From positions 11,653,001-11,717,000 of the forward strand of contig NC_090784.1 of the NCBI RefSeq assembly GCF_040054535.1: a stretch of 64,000 bases of DNA, written 5' to 3'. The notes beneath the pieces are model-generated. The model was given only the letters and a program-made list of their open reading frames with translations. It did no database searches and had not been told where the DNA came from. The position numbers were made by a program, and so were the translations under genes. Positions within the stretch are counted from its first letter, which is position 1. Each line of letters opens with the position of its first letter. This DNA is from Antennarius striatus. Taxonomy: Eukaryota > Chordata > Actinopteri > Lophiiformes > Antennariidae. Shown piece after piece: positions 23,401 through 36,753 of this stretch.

Positions 23401-26400
23401 TCTGGGGAAAAACTACTTGGACCAGATTCAACACAGTAGCACATCTGGGATGGGTTTAAGATTGGGTAGACTCCCCTTCATTTAATAGTAGATACAGTAT
23501 ATATAGTTCTGAAACCTGAAACTAGTGAAGTGGGAACAAAGTCCAGGTAAAGACCGTGGGAAGTAAGATGGAGTTGGAGTACATCAATCACCAAAGTTTG
23601 CCTTTTAACATCCAAATTTGATGAAGTTACACCTTGCATCACAAAACTTTTAAGACGTATGTGAAGACTCTTATGACACAACTTAGATTAGATATTTGAA
23701 TGTTAAATATGTTTTTTTCCCCACCATGTACAGCCACCTGGTCCCATGGATCCAATGGGAAAAATGAGAAGTCAAGCGTACGCGTCAGGCAGTCCGTACA
23801 GTCAGCAGTCGCAGCAGGGGCCTCCTACAGGCCCACAGCAGGGGCCAACTTACCCTGGCCAGGGTTATGGACCCCCTGGTCCCCAGCGATATCCAGCAGG
23901 AATGCAAGGACGTACCCCAGGAGGCATGGGTGGCATGCCCTACGCCCCACAGGTATTTTAAGTGATGTTTCCTGTTTAAAAAAGACAGGTAGTTTTTTTT
24001 ATGTTACATCTTTATTAAAGTATTGTTTGTTGTTCTTTTTAGATGGGGTCTTTTGGACAACAGGGAGCTGGAGGCTACGGCTCCCAGGGCCAGCCACCAT
24101 ATTATGGCCAGCCGAACCAGGGGCCACACCCAAGCCAACAACAGTCCCCCTACTCCCAAACTTCACAAGTACAACCGGGTGGCCAGACCCCTTACCCAGG
24201 GCAAACCCACCCTCTGCCAACTCCTGCCACACACACCCAGGGAGGACCACCTTATCAGCAGCCCCTTATACCCTCACAGTCCCAGGGGCCGCTGTCAGTG
24301 CCATCCCAAGGCGCCCCCCAGTCACAGCCACCTTATTCACAAGCCTCGGCCCCACAGAGCGGCCAGTCTCTGTATGCCCAGCAGCAGGGTCCACCCAGCC
24401 AGGCCCCACAACAGCCAAACTCCCAGGATGCCCCTGGTTCACAGGGGCAATCCAATTACCCAGGAACCACACAGGGGCCGCAACAGCCCCCCTCACAGCA
24501 ACAACAGGCACCGTCGCAGCCTCCACAGCAGCCACTGGGACAGAGCCAACACCCACAGGGCCAGCCCGCAGCGTATCCCCAGAATGCTCAGCAGCAGCAG
24601 CAGCAGCAAGCACAACAGTCACCTTATCAGCGCTTCCCTCCTCCACCCCCGCAGGTACTGCCCTCAGACCAGGATCGCATTCATCACACACAATTAACCG
24701 TGTGTGTGTGTTCACAGACAGGCTTTCCCATAAATCTGGCAATATACCTACGCATGTATTCTGATGTCTTTTTAGGAGGTATCTCAGGACTCATTTCAGT
24801 CCGCCACCCCTCCATCCACTCAGCCTAAATCTGGCCCAGAGGATAGTCAGGGCCGTCCCTCCAGCCTTCCGGTCAGTGATGCTTGTTATAACACTGCTGG
24901 AACAGTGGGAATGTCCTTTTTACTCAGTGATTTTTTCGTTTTGTTTGGTTTTCACCCCCCCCCCCACCCCTATAAGAGGGCTAGTTTCAATTTGTATCTT
25001 GTCGTTTTTACACAGGACGCATTGATTTGATTTTAGCTGGACAATACGGGCCTCTTACGCTTCAGATTCCTTTTTTGTTGTGCTTTTCGTCGTCGGGTAT
25101 TAGTGCCGCAAAAAGCTGCGTGTTTGTGCTCCGGCTGCGATCCTGTGGTCGTGTTAGACTTAACGTTTTTCTCCGTATCGTTTGTTGAGACTTGGTTGGT
25201 TCTTGAGTTAAAAAGGTGCTGTGTATTCAGGTAAAACTGAAAAGGGTACTGGAGAGTTTGTTTGTGTATTAAAATCACATGCTGAGGCCGTTGTCACATG
25301 CTGATTCAGCGCTCATCCTCCAAACCTTGGTTACCATGACAACCTCTCACACTAATGCACATTCATATTTTTTTCCCCCCTTGGAAGAGACAAATAAGCG
25401 GAAATGTGTGAATTTACTTTCTGTCTGTCGTTCCAGCAACCTGCTGAAACTACAGTGAAATACTGTTACTACTAAAAAATAATGATGACTATTGAAAATC
25501 TAAATTCTATGTCAAAATGCACAAGAGCTCTGTCGTATTTGTTTTCTTTAATATCCCATGTTTGTCATCTCTCCCTGTGCTTTCCAGGACTTGTCGGGGT
25601 CCATCGATGACCTGCCCATTGGTGCAGAGGGGGCCCTGAGTCCCAGCGTGAACGCTTCAGGTGTGTCCAGCAGCCAGGGTGAGCAGAGTAACCAAGCTCC
25701 ATCGCCTTTCTCTCCTCACACCTCTCCCCACCTGCCAGGCATCCGAGGGCCTTCCCCTTCCCCGGCTGGCTCCCCTGCTAGCGCCGGTACGCCGCGAGCT
25801 GGACCGCTGTCACCCGCCAACATACCAGGTGGGTGGACTCTTTGTAATATGAACTGGGCCATGATTTTAACAGAATTTTGACATCTGTTGATTTTGGCAT
25901 TTAAATTCATTAAAGTCATTTTGTGTTTTTTGTGTTGATTTTCCATTTCGAGTCAAGAATGCTCTTCATATTGATGTAAATTCTGTCATCATGTTCTTTC
26001 ACGTTTGTTTTTAATGGAGAATGCTGTTCATAACTACCTGGAGTTGGTAAAATGCCATCTGGGACTAGTAGATAACAGTTCTGATCTTGAGCTGATGATG
26101 GAAGGATCTTAAGTACAGAACCCTCTTTCTTCCAGCTCACCTCTGCTGAGTTGCACTTAAAGGGAGCTGATTGGCCTTTCATTAGTAGATACAATTGAGC
26201 TGAAATATTGGTGAATATTGAGACTATGTTGGAAATAAGAGCATTGTGTGGTGATGTGACTGCTGTTTTTGTTGAGCTCTCTTACTAACGTGACTTAAAT
26301 ATTATCCTTTAGGGACCCAAATGCCTCCCAGGCCGTCTAGTGTACAGTCAGATGGGAGTTTGCACCCTACAATGAGCCAGTCTCCAATGGCTCAGGACAG

Positions 26401-29400
26401 AGGTACACGTTTAGGTGTTTAGAGAGACTGACAATTGAGGACTGTCGGCCTATCGCGTCTGAGCCTGACCACTTTCTGTCTTCCTTTGCTATTTTTCAGG
26501 CTTCTTACAGAGAAACCACCAGATGCCCCCTTACAGCTCCCCCCAGTCAGGATCTGCACTGTCACCACGTCAAGCCTCAGCTGGACAGATGCATCCTGGG
26601 ATGGGTCCATATCAACAGAACAACTCCATGGGTGGCTATGGTCAGCAGGGAGGACAATATGGCCCCCAAGGTATGAACATTCGGAGACTATTATTATTTT
26701 GTTTAAATATCCTGGTGATTCTTTTGCAAATTTTGAAGGGATAACTTTGTATCTATAAAGGTTATTTACTCTTTTCCCAATATGCATGTAAGAAGTTTTC
26801 CGTGTGCCCCAGTAGACGAACATAAATGACATACCTCCAGCCCCGTAGGACTACCTTGTTAGACTGAGTCCCTCCCTCTGACTCTGCTGCAGCTATTTAT
26901 AGCCATGAAGCAGAAAGTCAGTTGAAGTAGCAGAGCCTCCAGTCAGAGCCCAGTCTGTGACGAAGGCTTCTAGCTCCGGGTACACCGGTTTTTGTAAGCT
27001 GGAGGGGAACAGTCTGCTTCACAGCCTTAATGATCTACATTTGATGTTGAGCGTGGTGAACTTGTGATGGTTTCAGACCAGTGAACAGTTACAGGTAACT
27101 GATTGCTGTTTATTACACTTGTGCCCAGGTTATCCCCGACAACCTGGCTACGGCAGCATGCCTAACTCAAACTACCCCGGCCAGGGCATCGGCCCAATGA
27201 ACCCCCTGAGTGGACAGGGTGGGGGGCCGCCGTACACTGGTATGCCTCCAGGGAGGATTCCTCCTGGTCAAATGGGCACACGCCCCTACGGCCCTGGTAT
27301 GGGTCCCAATTTGGTCTCCAACATGGGCCCAAACATGCCTCCGAACATGAGCAATATGCCACCCCAGGTGGGTTCGGGAATGTGTCCACCCCCTGGCATG
27401 AACAGGAAGCCCCAGGAGCCTGCAGCCATGCAGCACCCGGCCGCCAACTCCATGCACAACAGGTGAGTTGAGGAGAGACGCTAGACTGGATGGGCTTCTG
27501 TCAGACATTTATGAACTCTAGATTTTCACGTGTCTTCCTCTGTCCAGGATGCCTGGTTACACCAGCATGTCTCCAGGCATGATGGGCTCCGGCCCACCTT
27601 ATGGTCCTCCCATGAACAACATGCCTGGAATGATGAACACACAGGGTGGATCACCTTATCCAATGGGGCCAAACCTGGCCAATAACTCAGGGGGTTAGTT
27701 ATGCAGAAATGACTACAGTATAGTATTTTCCGCACTATAAGGCGCACTGGATTATAAGGCGCACCTTCACTGAATGGCTTATTTAAAAAATAAATAAAAC
27801 TATTATATATAAGACACACTGAATTGTAAAGCACACTGGATTATAAGGCGCACTGTTGGTTTTTGAGAAAATTAAAGGCTTTTAGGTGCGCCTTATCGTG
27901 TGGAAAATACTGTACTTAGCAATATACGTCTTTTAATGTGACAGTTTCCCAGCTAACTCCTACCACTGCCTACAGGTGTGGCCCCCAGCCCAGAGGTGAA
28001 CAATAAGATGAATAACAAAGTAGACGGCAGTGTAACACCCAAGCCAGAGTCCAAATCTAAGGTAACCCTGTCGACTGTTTACATTCAGTCATTTCTGGGT
28101 GAATTGTGTTCAAGTGCATTGATTTCTCATTTCTGTTGCACAAAACAGAAGTCCAACTCTTCCACCACCACCAATGAGAAGATAACACGCCTGTATGAGT
28201 TGGGGCCGGAGCTGGACCGTAAGATATGGGTCGACCGTTATTTGGCCTTCATCGATGAGAAAGCCATGGGTATGTCCAACCTGCCCGCTGTGGGACGCAA
28301 ACCACTTGACCTCTTCCGGCTGTATATGTCTGTCAAAGAGATCGGAGGCATGGCACAGGTAATACGGTATAATTAACAGTTAAATCTTGTACATTTTACT
28401 GGTTCTCTTTTTTAATCTGTCATATCTGTGTTCTTGGGTCTTCTCTTGTCTCCCAGGTGAGCAAGAATAAGAAATGGCGTGATCTGGCCTCTACCCTGAA
28501 CGTGGGAACGTCTAGCAGCGCTGCCAGTTCTTTGAAGAAGCAGTACATCCAGTGTCTTTACGCCTTTGAGTGCAAAATTGAGCGTGGCGAAGACCCCCCT
28601 CCTGAAATTTTTACAGACAACAAAAAGAACCAAGCTGCTAAGGTCCAGCCCCCCTCCCCAGGTTAGAGCCGTACTCGTGTCGCCTTCTGTCAAACAAACA
28701 TGTTTTTGTGAATCCCACTTTATAAAGTCAGCAGAAATAAGTGACGTGTGTGAATGTCATTAATGTCTGCTCCTCTCTTATTTCAAACTGAAGCGTCCCT
28801 CTGCTCCACAGCTGGGTCAGGCTCTCTGCAGGGTCCTCAAACACCTCAGTCCACCAGCAGTTCCATGGCTGAGGGAGGAGACTTGAAACCTCCCACACCA
28901 GCCTCCACTCCTCACACCCAGATGCCCCCCATGCCAACTGGGCCCAGGTGACTCTCGCTTGATTTTAAACATTTGATTCCATTTGCTTAAACATATTTTT
29001 AAGAAAGAGACTAATTTCTTTTTACCCGTTCTTCTCTCCGTCTCATCGCCTGTTGTCCTCTCATCTCTGCTTCCCTGCAGGAGCAGCGTTAACCTCCAGG
29101 ACCCCTTCTCTGAAGGAAACGACCCCGCTTTTCCCAGAAAGAACATGACGCCAAACTCTGCCTACCAGTCTGGCATGAGTACGCCAGACATGCAGGGGCG
29201 CACCAACTACGAATCCAACAAGGATCCTTTCAGTAACATGAGGAAAGGTGGGACATGTTAATAGATTACAGTTACACTGGATTAAATACTCATCCAGATA
29301 ATCAGTTCTAGATCGGCTCTAATTTTGTGTGTATTTTCAGTCGGGGAGCAGTTTCTACCTGCTAACCAGGGTCCGAACAGTGGGATGGTGGACCAGCAAC

Positions 29401-29425
29401 AGCAGCAGCCACCGCCACCACCACC

Positions 29426-29485
<60 letters not shown>

Positions 29486-32400
29486 GCCCCCACCTCCGTT
29501 CAACAGGGGACAGCCCGGAGTCATGGGCTCGATGCCAATGGGACCCAGACAGCAGTACCCTTTTGGAGCAGGCTATGATAGGAGGTAAGAATCAGGAATT
29601 CTAAGAAACCCATGACAATCGGCGAAGGGGTTTGGTGGATCTTTGTGAGCATAGCTCTTCTTTGAATTGATCGTGTACTACCATGGATCAATTGAGTTTT
29701 GTTGAGGACAAAAATTAAACAAATACGATGTTCAAATGAAGCCAAACAATTCTGAAAAAAAGTCAATTATTATAAAGAAAATGTGATTAGACTGTGGTAT
29801 GTGTCATGTGTTTGCCCTTCCTGTGATTCCACTTTCTTGGGCATCATTTATGACACATTAACAATCCCGTTATTTGTCACTTCTTATTTTACAGTCATAT
29901 TGTCCTCATTCTATTGTAATGTTGGCATAAGGCACTAATGCTAATTTTTGGGCTTTGTGCTGGTCTTAAAAACAACTAAATAAAAAAGACAATTTATTAA
30001 ATAAATCCTCTACATTTTAACTTCATAGTATTTCCTTTTAAATGTTTTAGGCCCAGTGGCATGAGCTAATAGAGCCAATGGCCATTTAACAAATGTTTGG
30101 TTATTTCTATGTAAAATATGGAAATAACTAAATAATAGTAACAGAGATCACAAGGAGAGGATGAGTCATTAAACTGTATTAATCACACACTGCCACACAC
30201 CACTCTACTGGATGTGATTAAAATAAATAATTCGCACAGCAAGGCGGGTCCAGGTCCGAGTGGCGCTCTGTGCGGAGTTTGCATGTTCTCCCCATGTCTG
30301 CCTGGGTTCTCTCTGGGTTCTCCGGCTTCCACCTCCAAAAACATATTCTTGAGGTTAATTGGCCGGTCCCAAATTGACCGAAGGAGTGAGTGTGTGTGTG
30401 CGTGTTTGTCTCTGTGTAGCTGTGCGGCGCACTGGCGTTGCACCTGGAGTTTTCCCCGCCTCACGCCCTAAGACAGCTGGGATAGGCTCCAGCTTCAAGC
30501 GGATGCAGCGATTAGGAAAATGAATCAATGAATTTTGTTAACTAAGATTACTCGAAAAATAAGTACCAACATGTTTGTGAGACTAGTGAGCCTGTAATAG
30601 TCATGGTCTTCAGTCGATCTTAAATGTAAACCAAGTTTATTTAAGGTGTCTATTCTTAATGGGGTTTTACATAATTTGTGAGTCTGTATTTAGTGTACTG
30701 GAGAGCATCCCACACTGTCTTTGATTCTCTCCAGATCAGAGCAAGGAATAGGACCAGAGGGCAACATGGGATCTGCTGCTCCTCAGCCAAACCCGATGAT
30801 GTCTGCCAATGCTGACACCGGGATGTATTCGCCAAATCGCTTCCCCCCACAGCCGCCACGGTATGTTCCCATTGTGCTCACTTCATAAACTTCTCATGTT
30901 TTATAGCTGCTATCAATAGCAACTGATCATTAAAGCAATATATTTGTTTTGTGAGTTTTGGAAGGTTTCAGAAATCTGGAAAATGAGTGGGGGCGGGGTC
31001 ATGAAGTAGGTCTCCATATCAGAACATTAATGTAAAATGACATTGTATTACACATTATTTTCATTTTTGTTACGTTGACAAATATTTTTCTTGACACGAT
31101 CACATCATGAACATTAGACGTTTGTTGCCCTCTTTCATGTTGAGTCCTCCAAATCCTGGTTGACCTTCGCTGCTCTGTGGTTTTGAGCCTATCATATGTG
31201 AGAGTGTCAGCATAGAGTTGCATTGATGCTCTGGGTGTTGGTATTATTTGTCAACAAGCACACAGGACAGTGGCAGCAGTCAAAAAGAGTTGAACTGGTT
31301 TTAATTTTCAGCAGTCCCATTTTTCTATAATGTTTAAAGGTCTTGTTAGATGGGAAAAAATACATAATCATTGATACAACTGATGAGACATAATTGGGAT
31401 TTAGTATAATGTAATTTGTTGTGTACATGTGGAACTTAATCCAATGAGTTTGAGGTGCTTAATAGTGTTTGTGGTCAGACTGATGACACACTTTTCTTTC
31501 AGGCATGATTCCTATGGTAATCAGTATCCTGGACAGGGAACACCCCCTACTGGCTCCTACCCAAATCAGCAGCCTGGAATGTACCCTCAACAGCAACAGG
31601 TCAGTGATCTATATCTGATAAACTAAGTGTCACTAAAAGTGTGCATGGAACCAAATAAAATGAATGCATTGCATTGCTACTGTATTCTTATGTATTTGAG
31701 TCAGAAATTTTTGTTATAAACACATCTTCAAATGTACAGCCTTTCCACTGAAACGGTGTGAAGTCATTATCTGTGTGCATTCTCTTAATTGTAGAGTTAC
31801 AAGCGTCCTGTGGAGGGGGGCTACCCTCCATCAAAGCGCCATGAAGCAGACTACTGCGGACCCTTCCAGGCTGGACAGCAGCAGCCACAGCAACAGCCAG
31901 GAGGAGCCTCTGCGCCCCCTTCAGGACAGCAGGAGACGTACAATCAGTACAGCAGCAGTGGGCCCTACCCCAGCTCTGAACGCCGTCCACCGGGGCCGGG
32001 GGGTCAGTTCCCCTTTCCCTTTGGTCGTGAGAGGATGCAGGGAGCGACAGGGCCCAATGCTCAGCCCAATATGCCCCCTCAGATGATTCCGTCTGGTCCT
32101 GAGGGACCCCAAGGAGGCATGTGGCAGGGGCCCCGAGACATGAACTATCAGAATTACTCCAGCAGACAGGGTGGTCCTGGGGGTCCTCCCCAGGGGCCCG
32201 GTTACCCGGGCATGAACCGCTCAGACGAGATGATGCCTTCAGAACAGCGCATGAATCACGACGGCCAGTGGGGGGGTCAAATGGGACCCCGGCAGCCCCC
32301 TTACGGTCCAGCAGGACCCGGACAACCGATGTCTCGTTCGGTGCAGTCCAGCTACCAGCCTCCTCAGGGTGTGCAAAACCACATTCCACAGGTGTCCAGC

Positions 32401-34850
32401 CCGGCCTCCATGCCCCGCCCCATGGAGAGCAGGACATCACCAAGCAAATCTCCCTATATGCACGGAGTAATGAAGATGCAGAAAGCTGGCCCCCCTGTGC
32501 CTGCGTCTCACATAGTGCCCCCTCCAGTGCAGTCGCCTCTAATAAGGCGGGACATGCCTTTTCCACCGGGCTCCATAGAAGCTACTCATCCTGTCCTGAA
32601 GCCACGTCGGAGACTCACCGTCAAGGATATTGGTAGGATTCTAGAGAATCACACAGCCTGATGTGGCTCCGCCCACCTGCATCGTTACTTTAGTTGTTAC
32701 TTAGTGATTGCGGTGCCAATTGTGTTTCATGTCATCGCTTTTCAGGAACACCAGAGGCCTGGAGAGTTATGATGTCATTAAAATCTGGTTTACTGGGTGA
32801 GAGTACCTGGGCTTTGGATACCATCAACATTCTTCTGTATGATGACAACAGTATTTCAACCTTTGATCTGAACACGGTGAGTTTTAACGTTGAATACTTA
32901 CTGATGTTTTATAATAGTGCACAGTGTTTTGTATGATAAAAACTATTTTCTCTGTGTTTCCTACAGTTACCTGGTCTACTGGAGTTGGTGGTTGAGTATT
33001 TCAGGCGCTGCCTCATCGAGATCTTTGGGATTCTGCGGGAGTATGAAGTGGGAGACCCTGGCCAGAGAACGCTACTTGATCCTGACGCCTTGAATCAAGA
33101 TTTGGGAAGCACAGACGAAGAGGAACCGAAGGCGGAGGACATAGAGCAAGAGGAAGAAGAGGACGAGGAAGAGGAGGACCAGGAAACCGAGAGGTCACCT
33201 CATATAAAAGAGGAGGAGGAGCAAGAGCAGTGCTCTGGGTCTCAGGATCAAGATGGGAAGGCCGAGAATGAGGAGAGGAAAAGCAAGGTTACTTCAAGTG
33301 AACACCCCGGCTCGTTGCAATCCTTAGCTGTAGATGAGAGACCCAAACAGGCCAGCAAATTTGACAAATTTCCCCTGAAGTTGGTACGAAAGAAAGACCC
33401 ATTTGTGGCTAGCCAGTCCAATAACCATGGTAAACTACAAGAGTTTGACAGCGGGTTACTTCACTGGAGCGCTGGAGGAGGAGACTCAACAGAACACATC
33501 CAGGCTCACTTTGAACCACGCAGAGACTTCTTGATGCGAAGAGAAAGAATACCCGTGCCCCCACTTTTACTTAGGCGACGAGTCCAAGAAGAAAAGTCGC
33601 AGGAGCATTGTTTAGCCACCGAGGAGGAGAAGAGGAAGCATTGCGATGAAGAAGAACAGCCCAAAGAGAGATCTTCCCCAGAGAAAGCAGAATATGTACA
33701 AAAGGCCAGGCCCTTGCTCCCATGTGAGGAGGAAAGAAAAATGGTGTCTGACACAAAAACAATTGAGAAAGGTGGTAAAACTCACCAGGACAATAATAGA
33801 CCCATTCTTTCCTCCGGGGGTTTATTGAGCCAGAAGGCTCGGCAGACTGGCACCATCTTGGAGGATGAGCCCCACAGTAAAGATGAGGGGCCTCTCATTG
33901 CACTGGCTAACTGGCAGGATTCTTTAGCTCGCCGCTGTATTTGTATCTCCAATATTGTCCGCAGTCTCTCTTTTGTGCCAGGCAACGATCACGAGATGTC
34001 CAAACATCCGGGGCTGCTGCTGCTACTGGGACGCCTGATCCTGCTCCACCACAGGCACCCGGAGCGCAAACAGGCTCCACTCACCTATGAGAAGGATGAG
34101 GATTCAGATGAGGGAGTGGGCCAAAGGGATGAGTGGTGGTGGGACTGCTTGGGGCTCCTGAGGGAGAACACATTGGTCACATTGGCCAACATCTCAGGCA
34201 AACTTGACCTCTCTATCTACCCTGAGAGTATCTGCTTGCCTCTGCTAGACGGTCTTCTTCACTGGGCGGTTTGTCCTTCAGCAGAGGCTCAGGACCCCTT
34301 CCCTACCCTGGGACCTCATAGTGCTTTGTCGCCTCAGAGACTGGTCCTCGAGACACTGAGCAAACTGAGCATCCAAGACAACAACGTGGACCTCATCTTG
34401 GCCACTCCACCATTTGGCCGTTTGGAGAAACTGTACGGGAACCTGGTGCGGCTAATCGGAGACAGGAAGATCGCAGTCTGCAGAGAGATGGCGGTGGTCC
34501 TGCTAGCCAACTTGGCCCAAGGTGATAGTACTGCTGCCCGTGCAATTGCTGTTCAGAAGGGCAGTGTTGGCAACTTGCTAGGATTTCTGGAGGATAGTCT
34601 GGCTGCCACACAGCTCCAGCAGAGTCAGAGCACTCTCCTGCACCTACAGGGGATGCACTACGAGTCCACGAGCCCGGACATGATGCGGCGAGCCGCTCGG
34701 GCGCTGCATGCCTTAGCAAAGGTGGAGGAGAACCACTTGGAGTTCACACTACACGAGTCACGGCTCCTTGACCTTTCAGTGTCACCGTTAATGAACTCGC
34801 TTGTTTCTCATGTAATCTGTGATGTACTCTTTTTGATTGGCCAGTCATGA
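20421..34850 (+). CDS. arid1a: AT-rich interactive domain-containing protein 1A (BAF250a)
   Basis: ARID1A is the DNA-binding scaffold subunit of the canonical BAF (SWI/SNF) chromatin remodeller. Twenty coding exons: 20421-21341, 23734-23952, 24043-24654, 24776-24871, 25588-25828, 26313-26402, 26500-26670, 27129-27462, 27548-27693, 27976-28061, 28149-28358, 28457-28661, 28812-28947, 29081-29247, 29341-29584, 30735-30860, 31503-31599, 31795-32632, 32746-32876, 32967-34850. They sum to 6954 nt, 2317 aa (human 2285). The start MAAQVA equals human. The ARID domain (about residues 980-1075) has WVDRYLAF and [19 protein letters not shown]. LxxLL motifs are LNKLL (about 235), LPGLL (1691-1695) and LDGLL (about 2118). 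The BAF250 C-terminal domain is at about 1985-2260 ([12 protein letters not shown]), ending VLFLIGQS. Exon 1 is Gly/Ser/Pro-rich; exon 20 has a Glu-rich run. Teleosts have arid1aa and arid1ab; which this is cannot be told. Confidence 0.97.
22335..22470. repeat. Probable interspersed repeat fragment in arid1a intron 1
   Basis: AATAATAATAATATTAATAATA followed by TTTATTTAAAGGCGCCTTTCTTGACACTCAAGGACACC resembles a widespread fish repeat ending. No ends or target duplication could be set. The rest of intron 1 (21342-23733) shows only a short GT repeat at 22809-22830 and nothing else recognisable. Confidence 0.35.
27721..27912. mobile_element. MITE with TA target duplication in arid1a intron 9
   Basis: The two ends are imperfect inverted repeats of about 27 bp: AGTATTTTCCGCACTATAAGG on the left, and AGTATTTTCCACACGATAAGG on the opposite strand at the right. 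TA flanks both sides (27719-27720 and 27913-27914). The inside contains three copies of a GGATTATAAGGCGCAC-like unit. There is no coding capacity. The TA duplication points to a Tc1/mariner-type mobiliser. Confidence 0.7.
29394..29490 (+). repeat. Mixed CAA/CAG tract coding polyglutamine in arid1a exon 15
   Basis: The tract codes for Gln5-Pro6 followed by about 21 further Gln, then Pro residues (about residues 1229-1263). The codons alternate CAA and CAG, which tends to stabilise length. Human ARID1A has glutamine runs nearby but not this exact run. Confidence 0.85.
30216..30535 (+). mobile_element. SINE copy in arid1a intron 15
   Basis: The body reads GAGTTTGCATGTTCTCCCC, then GGGTTCTCTCTGGGTTCTCC, TTAATTGGCCGGTCCCAAATTG, CAGCTGGGATAGGCTCCAGC and a short A/T-rich GAATCAATGAAT tail. 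It is the same family as the copy at 40.8 kb, which keeps its tRNA-like head. The head here is worn. Confidence 0.7.
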
Positions 34851-36110
34851 CAGCTGTAGGGAGCCGTGGCTCCACCCTATGGGGGGTTTTAATCCCTTAT
34901 TCCCTCTTCCCTGGAAGCCTGGGCTTGTGTGTGTGTAACAGGGCAAGAAAAGTTCAAGTGACTGTCTTTAATTTATGAAAATCCTTGAGATCCCATTCTG
35001 TGAACCCCCCTCCCCCCAGGTCAACATCGCTTGATGAGGGTAATCACAGAGCTGTGGTGGATTACAAACCAGAGAACTGGCCACAAAGTGACACGACTTG
35101 CAACATGAATGCCAACTGTATTAATTAAACAGAGCAGAGCACCACAGTCAGGAGACGGTTCTGTTCTTGGGGGGGAAAATAGTTTTTAAATAAAGATAAG
35201 TAGTTGGAAAAACAAAAAACTGTAACCAAAGTTGCTGTCTCGTTTACAGTAAGCTTGGGAGACACGGCGTGCCCTAGCTCTCCCCTCGGGGGCACCTTGA
35301 GTCTTTAAGAAATTGATGTTCAGAGGGGAAAGACTGACAAGTGGCCGACTGGTTCTGGTTGCTGGAGTTGGATTCTCACCAGTCAGCCTGAGAGTAAACA
35401 AAGTGCTGTCAACAGACGCCTTCACAGGGCAGACCTGTGCAGTGTGCAGTAGATTGTAGGACATTTTCTGTACTGTACTGCTCTTGAGTGTAAGCATTCA
35501 CATTTCACACAAAAGCAGAAGGTAGAGCTCTTCTAGAGCTATGAGGTCATTTTTTAGTTTGGTGTTAAAACAAAAAATGGCTTTCCTCCCCAAAGTATCA
35601 AGAACCAACAACACCCTTACCTCCTCTTATCCCTTGATTGTATGAATACCCTTATGAAAAGAAATCACCTCTTAGGACTGGTTTTCAACTTAAAATACAG
35701 CTTTGCTGTGGTGTATATATAATGTTGTACATTACACTTCCTTTCTCTGTGTCTGTCTCTGTCTGTGTCACTATTCTCACACGGTATTGGTGAGGGATTG
35801 AGGCGAGGTTGGTGTGTGACCTTCAGTCCCTGCCGATTAGACCCACAACTCCGGTCTCTCCGCAGCTCCGTAGTACAGCAGACACGGCTCAAACTTGTTA
35901 TCTCTTGGTACAATGAAAATAAACTAGATGAAGTACACATTTGACAAATTTTCTTCAGTAATGGATTCTTCATATTTGTATTTCAGAATATGTAGCTAAG
36001 ACATGTAAATTCTTTTTCCTTTTTTTTTTTGGCTCAATGAATATCATTTATTCAGTATGAAATCTTTATACTATATGTTCCACGTGGTAAAATAAATGTA
36101 CATTAAATCT
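34851..36110 (+). other. arid1a 3' UTR region
   Basis: This is the stretch after the arid1a stop with no coding exon. Candidate poly(A) signals are AATAAA at 35189-35194, about 35919 and 36091-36096; the last is the best placed before the pigv promoter region. A long 3' UTR is usual for ARID1A. Confidence 0.5.
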
Positions 36111-36753
36111 TCGTAAGCTGTTTGATGGTTTGATTCCTCTGTAAAAATTAATCAATGTAACACATAGAGAATCACTAGTTATAATTCTAACAAATCCATC
36201 CTCATGAACTCATTAGACGGGGAAAATGAAAAAGACTGATACTCCCCTTGAAAAGCCAGTCCACGGGTGGGAACAGAGCGCCGCCTACTGGAGGGAAAAC
36301 AATTCCATCTGTCACGACTTTAATCATAACCACACAAAGCTATCAAAGGACATGAACCATCATAAATGCTACGTCTGCAAAATACAGGCTTTGATAATTT
36401 GCGACTTTTCAATGAATTGTCGTTCATTGCACAAGATTTCCTTAACGGGGGTTATTACGGGCTTTTATTTTGACACGTACGGTGACACCGGAAGTGAAGG
36501 ATGTCGAATTGTGCTGGAAGAAGAGGAGGACAGTGAAACCTAAGGCAAAAACACTACCAATGGCGAGTTCTGTTTGTGTGTTCTAATCTAAATTTGTTCC
36601 GCTAATGAACTCGCATTTAATACTGTTTTGCTGTCCTTTAGCTTGTTATATTTGATTATAGAATTATGACGGAATTGTTATTGTCTTAGCACCGACAATG
36701 CTCAGGCCTGTCACAGCCGGCGTGTTTACATTCTGACCGTCACGTCCGTGAGG

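Noticed and set aside
23700-24764. 354-codon frame overlapping arid1a exons 2-3
   Set aside because: It is another frame of the Pro/Gln/Ser-rich arid1a exons and crosses a true intron.
31688-32566. Minus-strand frame of 292 codons opposite arid1a exon 18
   Set aside because: It mirrors the exon boundaries of a conserved coding exon and has no independent similarity.
36226-36543. 105-codon frame just upstream of pigv
   Set aside because: No similarity recognised; it ends in a Glu-rich stretch by chance and lies between the arid1a 3' UTR and the pigv start.
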